A DNA stretch of 64,000 bases from Pseudalkalibacillus sp052246725 (GTDB lineage Bacteria > Bacillota > Bacilli > Bacillales > Fictibacillaceae): NCBI GenBank assembly GCA_052246725.1, contig JBQQCL010000004.1; one strand, written 5' to 3'. The first letter of the stretch is position 1; the number at the start of each line of letters is the position of its first letter. Both the position numbers and the translations under genes were made by a program. Below, piece after piece: positions 18,277-26,618 of the stretch. The notes under the pieces are model-generated. The model searched no databases. It had not been told where the DNA came from and was given only the letters and a program-made list of their open reading frames with translations.

Positions 18277-18834
18277 TCAATTTGTTAAAAGCTTAGTCAA
18301 TTCCGCAGCCTTTTCAGGATTCATCTCAGCTAACACATTTGCTTGAGTATCCGAATCAAGGCTTGCGATGATTCTCGCCGCTTCACTCTGTTCCATGCTT
18401 TCGAAGATTTTAGCCGCGTTCCCATGCGCCATCGTTGTATACACATCTGATATTTTTGCCATCGATTCATTTTTTTGAGCTTGGTCTTCTTCTTGCTTTT
18501 GCAATTGATCTTTCAATAGAGCTATATCGGATTGATGCTCTTTGATTTCATCGTCCTTTTGCAGCACTGCTTTTTCTGCATCTTCAACTTGTTTCTGCAG
18601 TGTTCTGATCTGACTTTCCATCGATATGATCAAATCCTCGTTAGACTCTTCTGCATCCTTTTCAACTTCAACCCAATTCGAAATTACAGGGACATTTGCT
18701 GCGTAGTTCTTTCCTTTCTCGATCAAGTTCACACCCATCAAAGAAAAAATGATGACTGATAATGAAGCTGCGAAAAGTAATGGGATTACCACCACAAGCA
18801 GGAATTTTAAAACTTTACTCGATTTCTTCTCCAA
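18277..18834 (-). CDS. ylxF: MotE-like protein (YlxF), MgtE-N-domain membrane protein
   Basis: The 185-aa protein has an N-terminal membrane anchor (VLKFLLVVVIPLLFAASLSV), a long heptad coiled coil (about residues 60-120, Glu/Lys/Gln-rich), and a C-terminal MgtE intracellular N-type domain (MAHGNAAKIFESMEQSEAARI and LAEMNPEKAAELTKLLTN). This is the architecture of YlxF/MotE proteins coded between fliJ and fliK; a MotB-chaperone role has been described for MotE proteins in alphaproteobacteria and is inference here. Confidence 0.88.
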   Translation of the reverse strand: MEKKSSKVLKFLLVVVIPLLFAASLSVIIFSLMGVNLIEKGKNYAANVPVISNWVEVEKDAEESNEDLIISMESQIRTLQKQVEDAEKAVLQKDDEIKEHQSDIALLKDQLQKQEEDQAQKNESMAKISDVYTTMAHGNAAKIFESMEQSEAARIIASLDSDTQANVLAEMNPEKAAELTKLLTN

Positions 18835-18841
18835 AAGCGCC

Positions 18842-19288
18842 TCACCCGATTTCGTTTGAAGTATGTCTCAATACAGCAAGTTCATCTGTTGCTTTCATTT
18901 CATCGATCTTACTATTGTATTGATATCTACTAAATTGTCTTTCTTTCAACTTTTCATATTTTTTCACATCAATCGTCTCCGACATGAGTCTCTCGTGCGC
19001 CGTCTGCATATTCTCCCTGGCATGCTGCAACCTTTGCTGTAACGATTGCACCTGGTAGTCCAGTTGATCGATGTACTGATTGTAATGCTGCAATGTTACG
19101 ATCCTATCTCCATCGATCATCCGCTGAGACTGCTGAGACTGGAGTGTTTCCTTCTTTTTTAGGACTTCATATAACTCATAGCCGATTTCCTCGAATCGCT
19201 CTTGTTTTTCTATGTATTCCTTTTGGGTCTTGTCCTTTACTTGTTGCTTATAATCAAGGACTTGTTCCATCCTGAATTGATACCCCAT
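18842..19288 (-). CDS. fliJ: FliJ, export chaperone-escort and ATPase stalk protein
   Basis: FliJ is a coiled-coil protein that inserts into the FliI hexamer and engages FlhA. The 148-aa product begins YQFRMEQVLDYKQQVKDKTQ, typical of FliJ, and is almost wholly alpha-helical with Gln/Glu/Lys heptads. Length equals that of B. subtilis FliJ (147 aa). It starts 3 bp after fliI. Confidence 0.94.
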   Translation of the reverse strand: MGYQFRMEQVLDYKQQVKDKTQKEYIEKQERFEEIGYELYEVLKKKETLQSQQSQRMIDGDRIVTLQHYNQYIDQLDYQVQSLQQRLQHARENMQTAHERLMSETIDVKKYEKLKERQFSRYQYNSKIDEMKATDELAVLRHTSNEIG

Positions 19289-19291
19289 CGT

Positions 19292-20608
19292 CTACCTCTC
19301 CTCCTGGAAAAGTCTTAAAAGCTCTTCAATTGATTGGGAAGCATTTACATCATCATTGATTTTTTGGCGAAGGAACTCCATGATTTTAGGATAGTAGTGA
19401 ATGGCATCATCCACTTTTTTCGAACTTCCTTTTTTATATGCGCCGATTGAAATCAGATCCTCCGACTCTTCATAAGAAGCAAGGAATTCCCTGGCCTTGG
19501 CTGCTGCATTGATATGTACTGGATCAGCTATATTGTTCATGATCCGGCTTACACTCTTCAATACGTTTATAGATGGGAAGTGCCCCTTGTTTGCAAGATT
19601 ACGATCCAAGACAATATGCCCGTCCAGTATCCCTCTGACAGCGTCAGCAATGGGTTCATTCATATCATCCCCATCGACCAATACGGTATAGAATGCAGTT
19701 ATACTGCCATCCACATAGGTTCCTGACCTTTCCAGCAGCTTAGGCAATAAGGCAAAAACAGAAGGTGTATACCCTTTGGTTGCGGGAGGCTCGCCAACTG
19801 CCAGGCCTACCTCGCGTTGTGCCATCGCAACACGTGTGACAGAATCCATCATCAGCATGACGTCCTGCCCTTGATCCCGGAAGTATTCAGCCAATGTAGT
19901 CGCAGTGAGTGCACCTTTTATCCTTAGTAACGCTGGCTGGTCTGAAGTCGCTGCGACAACAATCGTTTTACGTAGCCCTTCTTCACCAAGTTCGTGTTCT
20001 ACGAATTCTCGAACTTCGCGGCCACGTTCACCAATCATGGCGATGATGTTAATATCCGCACTTGATTGTCGCGCTACCATCCCCATCAATGTACTTTTTC
20101 CTACTCCGCTTCCTGCAAAAATTCCAATTCTTTGGCCTTTTCCAATCGTCAAGAAACTATCTATGGCTCTGACGCCGCAACTAATATTTTCAGTAATCCT
20201 GGGCCTTTTCATAGGATTAGGAGGTGCGGCATCCGTCAAACAAGCCGATAGGCCATGAGGCAGTTCCTCACCATCCAACGGTCTACCTAATCCATCCAAC
20301 ACTTTGCCAATCAAGGATTTCCCTGCTTTGATGTGTAGTGGTTTACCTGTCGCTTCTACTAAACTTCCAGGGGAAATTTCCTGGATCGAGGTAAAAGGCA
20401 TGAGAAGGACATGTTCTTCTCTGAAACCGACCACTTCAGCTGGAATCCTTTTGTTGATCGTATCTCCTGTGTGGATATAGCACACATCCCCGATTGATGT
20501 TTTCGGACCTTTTGATTCGATCATGATTCCGATGACCCGATTCACTTTACCGAAGCGTTTGAACGGATCGATCTTTTGAACAGCAGTCAACATCGGTTCA
20601 ATGTCCAT
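19292..20608 (-). CDS. fliI: FliI, flagellum-specific ATPase
   Basis: FliI is the F1-like ATPase of the export apparatus. From the ATG at 20608 (GGTGAGGA just upstream) the protein is 438 aa. Walker A is AGSGVGKST (about residues 165-173), the segment MIGERGREVREFVEHELG follows, and Walker B is VMLMMDSVTR. The FliI-type sequence VRAIDSFLTIGKGQRIGIF precedes the P-loop. A GTG five codons upstream is possible but has no ribosome site. It overlaps fliH by 11 bp. Confidence 0.95.
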   Translation of the reverse strand: MDIEPMLTAVQKIDPFKRFGKVNRVIGIMIESKGPKTSIGDVCYIHTGDTINKRIPAEVVGFREEHVLLMPFTSIQEISPGSLVEATGKPLHIKAGKSLIGKVLDGLGRPLDGEELPHGLSACLTDAAPPNPMKRPRITENISCGVRAIDSFLTIGKGQRIGIFAGSGVGKSTLMGMVARQSSADINIIAMIGERGREVREFVEHELGEEGLRKTIVVAATSDQPALLRIKGALTATTLAEYFRDQGQDVMLMMDSVTRVAMAQREVGLAVGEPPATKGYTPSVFALLPKLLERSGTYVDGSITAFYTVLVDGDDMNEPIADAVRGILDGHIVLDRNLANKGHFPSINVLKSVSRIMNNIADPVHINAAAKAREFLASYEESEDLISIGAYKKGSSKKVDDAIHYYPKIMEFLRQKINDDVNASQSIEELLRLFQEER

Positions 20609-21380
20609 GTTCCTCACCCACACATTCCAATAGTTTTTTCTTGATCTCTTCTAGCTGGCTGTCGATAGAAGCATCAATACGGCCGTATTTCGTCTCAATC
20701 AGACAAGTGTGGTCTTTGATGGACTCTTCAGGAAAAACTACAATCTCAGAATTTAATTGAACCGAAAGTTCTTTCGTAAAAGTGGATGTCAGCTCATAGT
20801 ATTTTGGAGATACGAATAGTTTGATATCCTCTTCACCCTTCACCTGTTTCAAAGTTTCTTGGATAAATCTTGTCCAGTTTTCATCAGATTCAAGTTTGTC
20901 AGCGAGGATTTTACCCGCTATTTCTACACTCAATCGCAGTATTTCAGGCTCTGATTCGATGATTTTTTTCCGGTAATCGGATTGTGCCGCAGATAGGATA
21001 TTGTTCGCTTCATCCAACTTCGTTTTGTAATCTTCTTCTGCTTCCGCAAGCCCTTTTTGATATCCTTTTTCATAGCCTTCTGAAGAGGCCTGATTTCGTG
21101 CCTCCTCTATTTGTCTATCGATTGTTGCCTCTTTTTCTGCGAGCTCTTTTTCCTTGGCCGCAGATTCTGCCTCAGCCTGTTTCAAGAGCTCTGCTGCTTG
21201 CTGTTCAGCTCTTTCGATAATCGCCTGTGCTTTTTGCTCTGATTTCAAGCATACCGATTCTGTTACGTCTTCGTTGTCCTGCAAAGGCTCTACAGGACGG
21301 AATGTGTTCAATCGCTTGATTTCGATTGGTTCACGGTCAGTCTTATTGGACAAAGGTGAAAACTTGATGACTCTAGACAA
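20598..21380 (-). CDS. fliH: FliH, regulator/stator of the FliI ATPase
   Basis: FliH is the peripheral stalk of the FliI ATPase and anchors it at the C ring. The product is a strongly helical, Glu/Ala/Lys-rich protein with a long coiled coil (AQAIIERAEQQAAELLKQ) and a C-terminal FliH domain (EPEILRLSVEIAGKILADKL). The start is uncertain: a TTG at 21380 has AGGAG nine bases upstream (260 aa), whereas a GTG at 21401 has no ribosome site. The 5' end overlaps the fliG stop in either case. Confidence 0.88.
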   Translation of the reverse strand: MSRVIKFSPLSNKTDREPIEIKRLNTFRPVEPLQDNEDVTESVCLKSEQKAQAIIERAEQQAAELLKQAEAESAAKEKELAEKEATIDRQIEEARNQASSEGYEKGYQKGLAEAEEDYKTKLDEANNILSAAQSDYRKKIIESEPEILRLSVEIAGKILADKLESDENWTRFIQETLKQVKGEEDIKLFVSPKYYELTSTFTKELSVQLNSEIVVFPEESIKDHTCLIETKYGRIDASIDSQLEEIKKKLLECVGEEHGH

Positions 21381-22386
21381 TGATATCGTCTCCTCCACCA
21401 CGTGCGATCACAACTTCTCCAGCTTCTTCAAGTCTACGTATGATTGAAACAATACGGGATTGCGCTTCTTCTACATCACGAAGCCGAACTGGCCCCATAT
21501 ATTCCATCTCTTCCTTGAAATTATCCACCATCCGTTTGGACATGTTTTGATATACGATCTCTTTGACTTCTTCACTTGCTGCTTTCAATGATAGTAAGAG
21601 ATCCTCATTTGGTATTTCACGGATGACTCTTTGAATCGATCGGTTATCCAACGTTACGATATCTTCAAATACAAACATTCTCTTCTTGATTTCCTCTGCT
21701 AATTCAGGATCCTGTACCTCTAAAGCATCAAGGATCGTTCGTTCTGTACTTCTGTCGACGCCATTCAAGACTTCCACGACAGCCTCGATTCCTCCAGCCT
21801 GAGTAAAGTCTTGTGTAACCGTCGTGGAAAGCTTCTGTTCAAGAATCTGCTCAACTTCGGTTATGACTTCTGGCGATGTGCGATCCATCAAAGCGATCCG
21901 CTTAGCAACGTCTGCCTGCACTTCTTGGGGCAGTTCCGATAAAATTTGGGCTGATTGTGCCGATTCCAGATAAGAAAGGATCAATGCAATCGTCTGTGGG
22001 TGTTCATTCTGGATGAAATTCAAAATCTGCCCCGGATCCGCTTTCCTTGCAAAATCAAATGGTCTGACTTGCAAAGTTGATGTCAAGCGGTTGATGATGT
22101 TCGACGCTTCACTTGCCCCTAAAGCTTTTTCTAGTACTGTTTTTGCATAACCGATACCACCCTGAGTGATATATTCCTGCGCTAGCGCAATTTGATGGAA
22201 TTCATCTATAATGTCCTCTTTGATCGAGGATTCAACTTTTCTTACATTCGAGATTTCCAATGTCAAGCGTTCGATTTCTTCTTCACTTAGATGCTTATAG
22301 ACTTGTGCTGAAACATCCGGCCCCAGTGAAATCAACAAAACAGCTGCCTTTTCTCTGCCGGAAAGTTTTTGTAGTCCTCTAGCCAC
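21373..22386 (-). CDS. fliG: FliG, rotor/switch protein
   Basis: FliG connects the MS ring to FliM and transmits torque from the stator. From GTG at 22386 (AGGGG eight bases upstream) the protein is 337 aa and begins ARGLQKLSGREKAAVLLISL, like B. subtilis FliG (338 aa). The middle domain contains the EHPQTIALILSYL motif, and the C-terminal torque helix region has LDNRSIQRVIREIPNEDLLL with charged residues retained. It lies directly after fliF. Confidence 0.95.
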   Translation of the reverse strand: MARGLQKLSGREKAAVLLISLGPDVSAQVYKHLSEEEIERLTLEISNVRKVESSIKEDIIDEFHQIALAQEYITQGGIGYAKTVLEKALGASEASNIINRLTSTLQVRPFDFARKADPGQILNFIQNEHPQTIALILSYLESAQSAQILSELPQEVQADVAKRIALMDRTSPEVITEVEQILEQKLSTTVTQDFTQAGGIEAVVEVLNGVDRSTERTILDALEVQDPELAEEIKKRMFVFEDIVTLDNRSIQRVIREIPNEDLLLSLKAASEEVKEIVYQNMSKRMVDNFKEEMEYMGPVRLRDVEEAQSRIVSIIRRLEEAGEVVIARGGGDDIIV

Positions 22387-22397
22387 TGGTACCACCC

Positions 22398-23978
22398 CTA
22401 TTCATCCGACAACCAAGAACGAAGCAATTTTGCGAATTCATCCGGCTTGTCTTTTGCCAGTCGTTCTAGTTGTTGTTTACGAGTTGTTTCTTCTGTTTGC
22501 TGAGGTTTCAACTCAGGAACATCTTCAACCTGATAGTCAACCCCGCTATATTCGTCTTCCTCTACTTCTTCTTTTCGATTTCTCAACAATAAGAAGAGTA
22601 GAATGATGATGAAGATCAGTAACACACCGCCGACAATATAAATCCATAGAGGAACTTTGTTTTCCACAGTCGGCAGTTCAACCTTCCCTTTAAACGGCTG
22701 AGCTGAAACGATGATTTTCTGACCGATTTGTTCTTCTGTTATTTCATTTGTCTGATCTTTTGAGATGGTCGTTCGCACTACACTGCTCAACACTTGTTCG
22801 ATATCATCTATCCGATCTGCAGGCAATGAATTAGGATTTTCCGGCTCCGGCGGCTCTACCATTACCTGGATTCCGATATCCCTGATTGTAAATGGTGCTT
22901 CTTCAACTTCTTTATGTATACGGTTCACTTCATTGTTGATTCGTTCTTCTACACGTTGATAATCACCTGACTGTCCATCTTCCCCTTGATAAGAAGGGAC
23001 GTCTGTATCTCCTGTCCCGGCTACACCACCTGGTGGGGTTCCGTTGCCCGTATATGTTTCACGGATCCTTTCGACACTCATCTGAATGCCTTCCATTTTC
23101 TCCTGATCAACAGGCTCAACAAGTTCTTCTTGGCGTTTTTCTTTAGTGAAATCGATGTCAGTAGTGACTGAAACCACCACTTTTTCCGGCCCCATCATCG
23201 TGCCTAACATACGTTGTAGGTTCCGCTGCAAATCTTTTTCAACGTCATCCTTGATCGCTTTTTGCTGCTCATAAGCTGAAAGTGTAGTAGATTCCTTCTC
23301 AGCGTCCTTCAAATCAAAATAATTAAAGAATTGATCCATAATGACGATATTATCTGTAGGTAAGGACGGTACACTTTTTGAAACAAGGTTGTACAAAGAG
23401 TTGATTTGCTGCTGTTTCAGCGTGTATCCAGGCTCTAAATCCAAAACGACAGAAGCCGAAGCCGTCTGTTCTGCATCAGTCACCCAAACATTTTCTTTGG
23501 GCAGATTGATCATCACTTTCGAATTTTGAACCCCATCAATACTACCAATCAGATTTTGCAGTTCTGTTTGCATGGCAGCTCGTTCAACAACACCGAATTC
23601 CTTATCTGTCATACCGAATCCATTGTTTTCCACAAAATATTTATAATCAATGGTCCCGCTTTCCGGCAGGCCTTCTGAAGCAAGGTCTACCTTCAGCGCA
23701 TCAACTCTATCTTCTGGTACATTGATCGCTGTTCCGTTATTTACAATTTCATAACTGATTCCTTTTGTATCAAGACTGCTTTTTATCTGCCCAGTTTCCT
23801 CTGGGGACAGTCCGGAATATAACGGAACATAATTCTTATGAGAAACGATGATGGTCAACAGTATGATTAAGGTTAACAAACCGATAAAAGAACCTATGAT
23901 CAACGTTTTCTGTTTCTTGGTACGTTCTTGCCAATATTGCTGCATTTGATTTTTATATGACGAGATCTTTTCGTTCAT
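22398..23978 (-). CDS. fliF: FliF, MS-ring protein
   Basis: FliF builds the membrane/supramembrane ring on which the export gate and rotor assemble. The 526-aa protein has two membrane helices (about residues 26-46, LIIGSFIGLLTLIILLTIIV, and about residues 440-462) flanking a large extracytoplasmic part with ring-building motifs (SGLSPEETGQIKSSLDTKGI; GFGMTDKEFGVVERAAMQTE), and a cytosolic tail for FliG binding ending FAKLLRSWLSDE. A 105-bp gap with a palindrome separates it from fliE. Confidence 0.96.
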   Translation of the reverse strand: MNEKISSYKNQMQQYWQERTKKQKTLIIGSFIGLLTLIILLTIIVSHKNYVPLYSGLSPEETGQIKSSLDTKGISYEIVNNGTAINVPEDRVDALKVDLASEGLPESGTIDYKYFVENNGFGMTDKEFGVVERAAMQTELQNLIGSIDGVQNSKVMINLPKENVWVTDAEQTASASVVLDLEPGYTLKQQQINSLYNLVSKSVPSLPTDNIVIMDQFFNYFDLKDAEKESTTLSAYEQQKAIKDDVEKDLQRNLQRMLGTMMGPEKVVVSVTTDIDFTKEKRQEELVEPVDQEKMEGIQMSVERIRETYTGNGTPPGGVAGTGDTDVPSYQGEDGQSGDYQRVEERINNEVNRIHKEVEEAPFTIRDIGIQVMVEPPEPENPNSLPADRIDDIEQVLSSVVRTTISKDQTNEITEEQIGQKIIVSAQPFKGKVELPTVENKVPLWIYIVGGVLLIFIIILLFLLLRNRKEEVEEDEYSGVDYQVEDVPELKPQQTEETTRKQQLERLAKDKPDEFAKLLRSWLSDE

Positions 23979-24017
23979 TTTATCCCCCGGTCGTCATTCG
24001 CAAAAAAATTTATTTTC

Positions 24018-24032
24018 AATGGTCAGAAAATT
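24018..24032 (-). promoter_or_regulatory. CodY-box-like palindrome in the fliE-fliF gap
   Basis: The 15-mer AATGGTCAGAAAATT matches 13 of 15 positions of the published CodY consensus AATTTTCWGAAAATT, and is part of a near-perfect 21-bp palindrome spanning 24021-24041. CodY is encoded just upstream of this operon and represses fla/che in B. subtilis. Binding at this intra-operon site is inference; the palindrome could equally act as an RNA hairpin. Confidence 0.35.
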
Positions 24033-24083
24033 TTCATGACCCTCGAAAACTATGTGCGTAAATGTAATTGCTATAGAATGCTA

Positions 24084-24371
24084 TCAAACCTGCATTCTCA
24101 TGATTTCCTGATAAGCTTCAATCGCTTTGTTCCGTACTTCCACAGCTGTATTCAAAGTGATACTTGCCTTTTCAGCTGTGATCATCACATTATGTAAGTT
24201 GTCAGTCTTGCCTGAAATGAGCTTTTCTGTCTCGATATCAGACTTGATCTGAGCTTCATTGACCTTATGTAGTAAATCCTTAAATGATAACGCCAGCTGA
24301 TCACGTGCTTGACTAGGTGTGGATTTTTCAACAGCTGGTAATGTAGTCACATTTAATTGTACTGGTTGCAA
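24084..24371 (-). CDS. fliE: FliE, MS ring-rod junction protein
   Basis: FliE connects the MS ring to the rod and is the first exported substrate. The 95-aa protein shows the FliE core: SFKDLLHKVNEAQIKSD, then LHNVMITAEKASITLNTAVE and a C-terminal VRNKAIEAYQEIMRMQV. Length is slightly below B. subtilis FliE (106 aa). It follows flgC after 14 bp. Confidence 0.95.
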   Translation of the reverse strand: MQPVQLNVTTLPAVEKSTPSQARDQLALSFKDLLHKVNEAQIKSDIETEKLISGKTDNLHNVMITAEKASITLNTAVEVRNKAIEAYQEIMRMQV

Positions 24372-24385
24372 TCACAACACTCCCT

Positions 24386-24832
24386 TTACCTTCCGATTTC
24401 CAGCGCTTTCATATACATCCCTTTTGCTGCGTTCATTACAGTCACATTCGCTTCATAAGACCGAGTAGCACTCATCAAATCCACCATCTCTTTGAGGGGA
24501 TCGACATTCGGCATGCGTACATATCCTTGATCATCTGCATCTGGATGCTCTGGTTGATATGCCAATTTAAAAGGTTGTTCATCTTCTACAATCGAACTTA
24601 CTTTGACACCCTTCAACTGATCACCCGATTGTACTTTCGATAAAATCGAATTGAATTCTGTCCCTCCTGGCTTAAGTACGACCATTTTTCTTCGGTAAGG
24701 CTGCCATTCTCCATTCACCAGCTCTGAACGAGACGTTTCTGCGTTAGCCATATTCGATGAGGCAACATCCATTCTAAGCCGTTGAGCGGTTAATGCGGAA
24801 CCCGAAATATTCATTGAGTTGAATAATCCCAT
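24386..24832 (-). CDS. flgC: FlgC, proximal rod protein
   Basis: FlgC is a rod subunit exported by the flagellar type III system. The 148-aa protein has the rod N-terminal motif (SGSALTAQRLRMDVASSNMA with Asn-Ala following) and the C-terminal motif MVDLMSATRSYEANVTVMN. The central YVRMPNVDPLKEMVD segment is typical of FlgC. It starts 4 bp after flgB. Confidence 0.96.
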   Translation of the reverse strand: MGLFNSMNISGSALTAQRLRMDVASSNMANAETSRSELVNGEWQPYRRKMVVLKPGGTEFNSILSKVQSGDQLKGVKVSSIVEDEQPFKLAYQPEHPDADDQGYVRMPNVDPLKEMVDLMSATRSYEANVTVMNAAKGMYMKALEIGR

Positions 24833-24836
24833 TTAT

Positions 24837-25223
24837 CTATCTTCCCCCTTTGATCACCGTGTTCATTGAACTGAATTTACCATTCATTCGCTGGATCAGC
24901 GCTTGATAATACAATTGATTTTCTGCTAGTTTCGTCATTTCCTTATCAATATCAACATTGTTTCCATTATGGGAATACGATGTGTCTGCATTGGTTTTAG
25001 TAAAGAAGGATGGGTTAACTGAAGCTTCTGTAGAGAAAGGAATATGCTTCTGGTCCGTCCGATAGGCTTTTATGGAGCGGTTTAAAGTATCCCTGAATTC
25101 CACTGATTTAGCTTTATAGTTCGGAGTATCAGCATTCGAAATATTATTCGCAATCGACTCATGATTTGCTGTACGATAATTCAATGCCTGTTCAAGATTT
25201 CGAATTGTACTTGAATTTAGCAT
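24837..25223 (-). CDS. flgB: FlgB, proximal rod protein; first gene of the fla/che operon
   Basis: FlgB is a rod subunit and the promoter-proximal gene of the operon. The 128-aa protein contains HESIANNISNADTPNYKAK (about residues 20-38), the flagellar rod signature, and a C-terminal MTKLAENQLYYQALIQRMNG segment. AGGAGGG precedes the ATG at good spacing. The long upstream gap carries a candidate sigma-A promoter at 25287-25315. Confidence 0.96.
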   Translation of the reverse strand: MLNSSTIRNLEQALNYRTANHESIANNISNADTPNYKAKSVEFRDTLNRSIKAYRTDQKHIPFSTEASVNPSFFTKTNADTSYSHNGNNVDIDKEMTKLAENQLYYQALIQRMNGKFSSMNTVIKGGR

Positions 25224-25286
25224 ATCTACCCTCCTTATAGTAAAATTTCCTCAATATCCAACAATTTCTAAATTGCTTTCAGGTGT

Positions 25287-25315
25287 ATTTTATAGTTAAT
25301 ACCATCTACTGTCTA
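25287..25315 (-). promoter_or_regulatory. Candidate sigma-A promoter for the fla/che operon
   Basis: On the minus strand TAGACA (25310-25315) and TAAAAT (25287-25292) are separated by 17 bp, about 65 bp before the flgB start. B. subtilis fla/che has both sigma-A and sigma-D promoters; I found no convincing TAAA-N15-GCCGATAT sigma-D match here. The rest of the 25224-25518 stretch is A+T-rich with no gene. Confidence 0.45.
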
Positions 25316-25518
25316 TGTATTTTCCGATATTTCGATTTTTTTCGATATAAAGGACTAATATTTAAATAGGACCTTAGACTCATATCATCATATTTCGACT
25401 TATTTACTACCTAATTTCCGCAAACTACAGGAAAAATCCTTCTTTTTAATCATAAATATTCGACATAATTCGAGATTGGCTGCTAAAGAATCGGATTTCA
25501 ATCTGTGCGTTTATAAAT

Positions 25519-25726
25519 AGGCTCTTTCCTAAAAGATTGTTGCTTTGAGTCATTTTTTGAAAAATCACCTTGTGCAAGTTGATTGGAGAGCAAGGTGCGA
25601 GACTCCTGCGGGATCAGCGGGACAGGTGAGACCATTCAACGTCGCAAGGCGACGAATGGGCTCACCGCACGCCCCGCGGAAAGCGAGCACCCTGGAGCGG
25701 AAATCAACAACTTTCAAGAGCAACAA
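25519..25726 (+). repeat. Fold-back dispersed element B, copy 1 (short form)
   Basis: The core between GTTGATT (about 25580) and AATCAAC (about 25708) is a long imperfect inverted repeat: GGTGC/GCACC, CCTGCGGG/CCCGCGG, GTGAG/CTCAC, CCATT/AATGG and CGTCGC-aag-GCGACG pair in nested order, so DNA or RNA can fold into one extended hairpin. The outer flanks (ggctctttcctaaaagattg and gttgctttgagtc) recur at 34.8 and 63.8 kb. The open frame across it is a by-product. The element resembles non-autonomous repeats common in Bacillaceae intergenic regions. Confidence 0.8.
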
Positions 25727-25773
25727 ATGAAAGGAAGGCAATCTCGCCTAAATCAACAATAATGAATTACATA

Positions 25774-25814
25774 ACAGAAAAAAAGAAGGACTGACATTGG
25801 CGTCAGTCCTTCTT
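25774..25814 (-). terminator. Rho-independent terminator of the codY operon
   Basis: A perfect 13-bp stem AAGAAGGACTGAC/GTCAGTCCTTCTT with a 6-nt loop lies 6 bp beyond the codY stop and runs into a T-rich tract on the minus strand. Confidence 0.9.
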
Positions 25815-25819
25815 CCTCA

Positions 25820-26599
25820 TTAGATTGCCTTTAATTTAGAAAGCTCATGTAAGAATTTATCATTCAATACCTTGATATACGTCCCTTTCATTCCGAGTGA
25901 ACGAGATTCGATTACCCCCGCACTTTCTAGCTTACGGAGCGCGTTTACAATCACTGAACGTGTTATTCCAACTCTGTCAGCAATTTTACTTGCGACAAGC
26001 AGTCCTTCGTTTCCATCTAATTCTTCAAAAATATGCTCGATGGCTTCTAATTCACTATACGATAATGAACTGATTGCCATTTGCACTACTGCTTTATTAC
26101 GAGCTTCTTCTTCGATTTCCTCAGATTTTTCACGGAGAATCTCAGTACCTACAACTGTTGCACCATATTCAGCAAGAATGAGATCGTCATCTTTGAACGA
26201 TTCATTCAAACGTGAAAGAATCAAGGTCCCTAAACGTTCCCCTGCACCAACGATCGGCACGATTGTCGTAAGGCCTTTACCGAATAGATCTTTGTTTTCA
26301 ACAGGGAAAGCGGTATAGTCACTGTTGATATCCAGGTTTGAAGATGTTTCTGTAATGTTGAAAAGGTTCTTCGTATATTCTGTAGGGAATTGTCTGTCAA
26401 CGAGCATCTTCTTCATTCTCTCATTCTCAATTTCCTGTACGAGAGAGAATCCAAGTAATTTCCCGCGGCGACTGACGACGAAAATATTCGCTTCGATCAC
26501 ATCACATAGTGTACCAGCCATTTCTTTAAAGTTAACTGGTTTACCACCAGACTCTTGTAATAACGCATTGATCTTTCTTGTTTTTTCTAATAAATTCAT
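25820..26599 (-). CDS. codY: CodY, GTP- and branched-chain-amino-acid-responsive regulator
   Basis: CodY is the global nutritional repressor of low-G+C Gram-positives. The 259-aa protein has the N-terminal GAF ligand-binding domain (start LLEKTRKINALLQESGGKPVN) and a C-terminal winged helix-turn-helix with ASKIADRVGITRSVIVNALR. Length is the same as B. subtilis CodY (259 aa). It is last in the xerC-hslV-hslU-codY unit and lies next to the fla/che operon, one of its targets in B. subtilis. Confidence 0.98.
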   Translation of the reverse strand: MNLLEKTRKINALLQESGGKPVNFKEMAGTLCDVIEANIFVVSRRGKLLGFSLVQEIENERMKKMLVDRQFPTEYTKNLFNITETSSNLDINSDYTAFPVENKDLFGKGLTTIVPIVGAGERLGTLILSRLNESFKDDDLILAEYGATVVGTEILREKSEEIEEEARNKAVVQMAISSLSYSELEAIEHIFEELDGNEGLLVASKIADRVGITRSVIVNALRKLESAGVIESRSLGMKGTYIKVLNDKFLHELSKLKAI

Positions 26600-26618
26600 T
26601 TGTAACTCCTCCTAATTG

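Noticed and set aside
25224..25518. Sigma-D promoter for fla/che
   Set aside because: No TAAA-N15-GCCGATAT-like match was found in the upstream sequence; only a sigma-A-like pair is proposed.
25545..25730. 61-codon frame with an HAPRKAS segment, and similar frames at 34444-34767 and 63657-63887
   Set aside because: They translate copies of fold-back element B; the frame is not kept between short and long forms.
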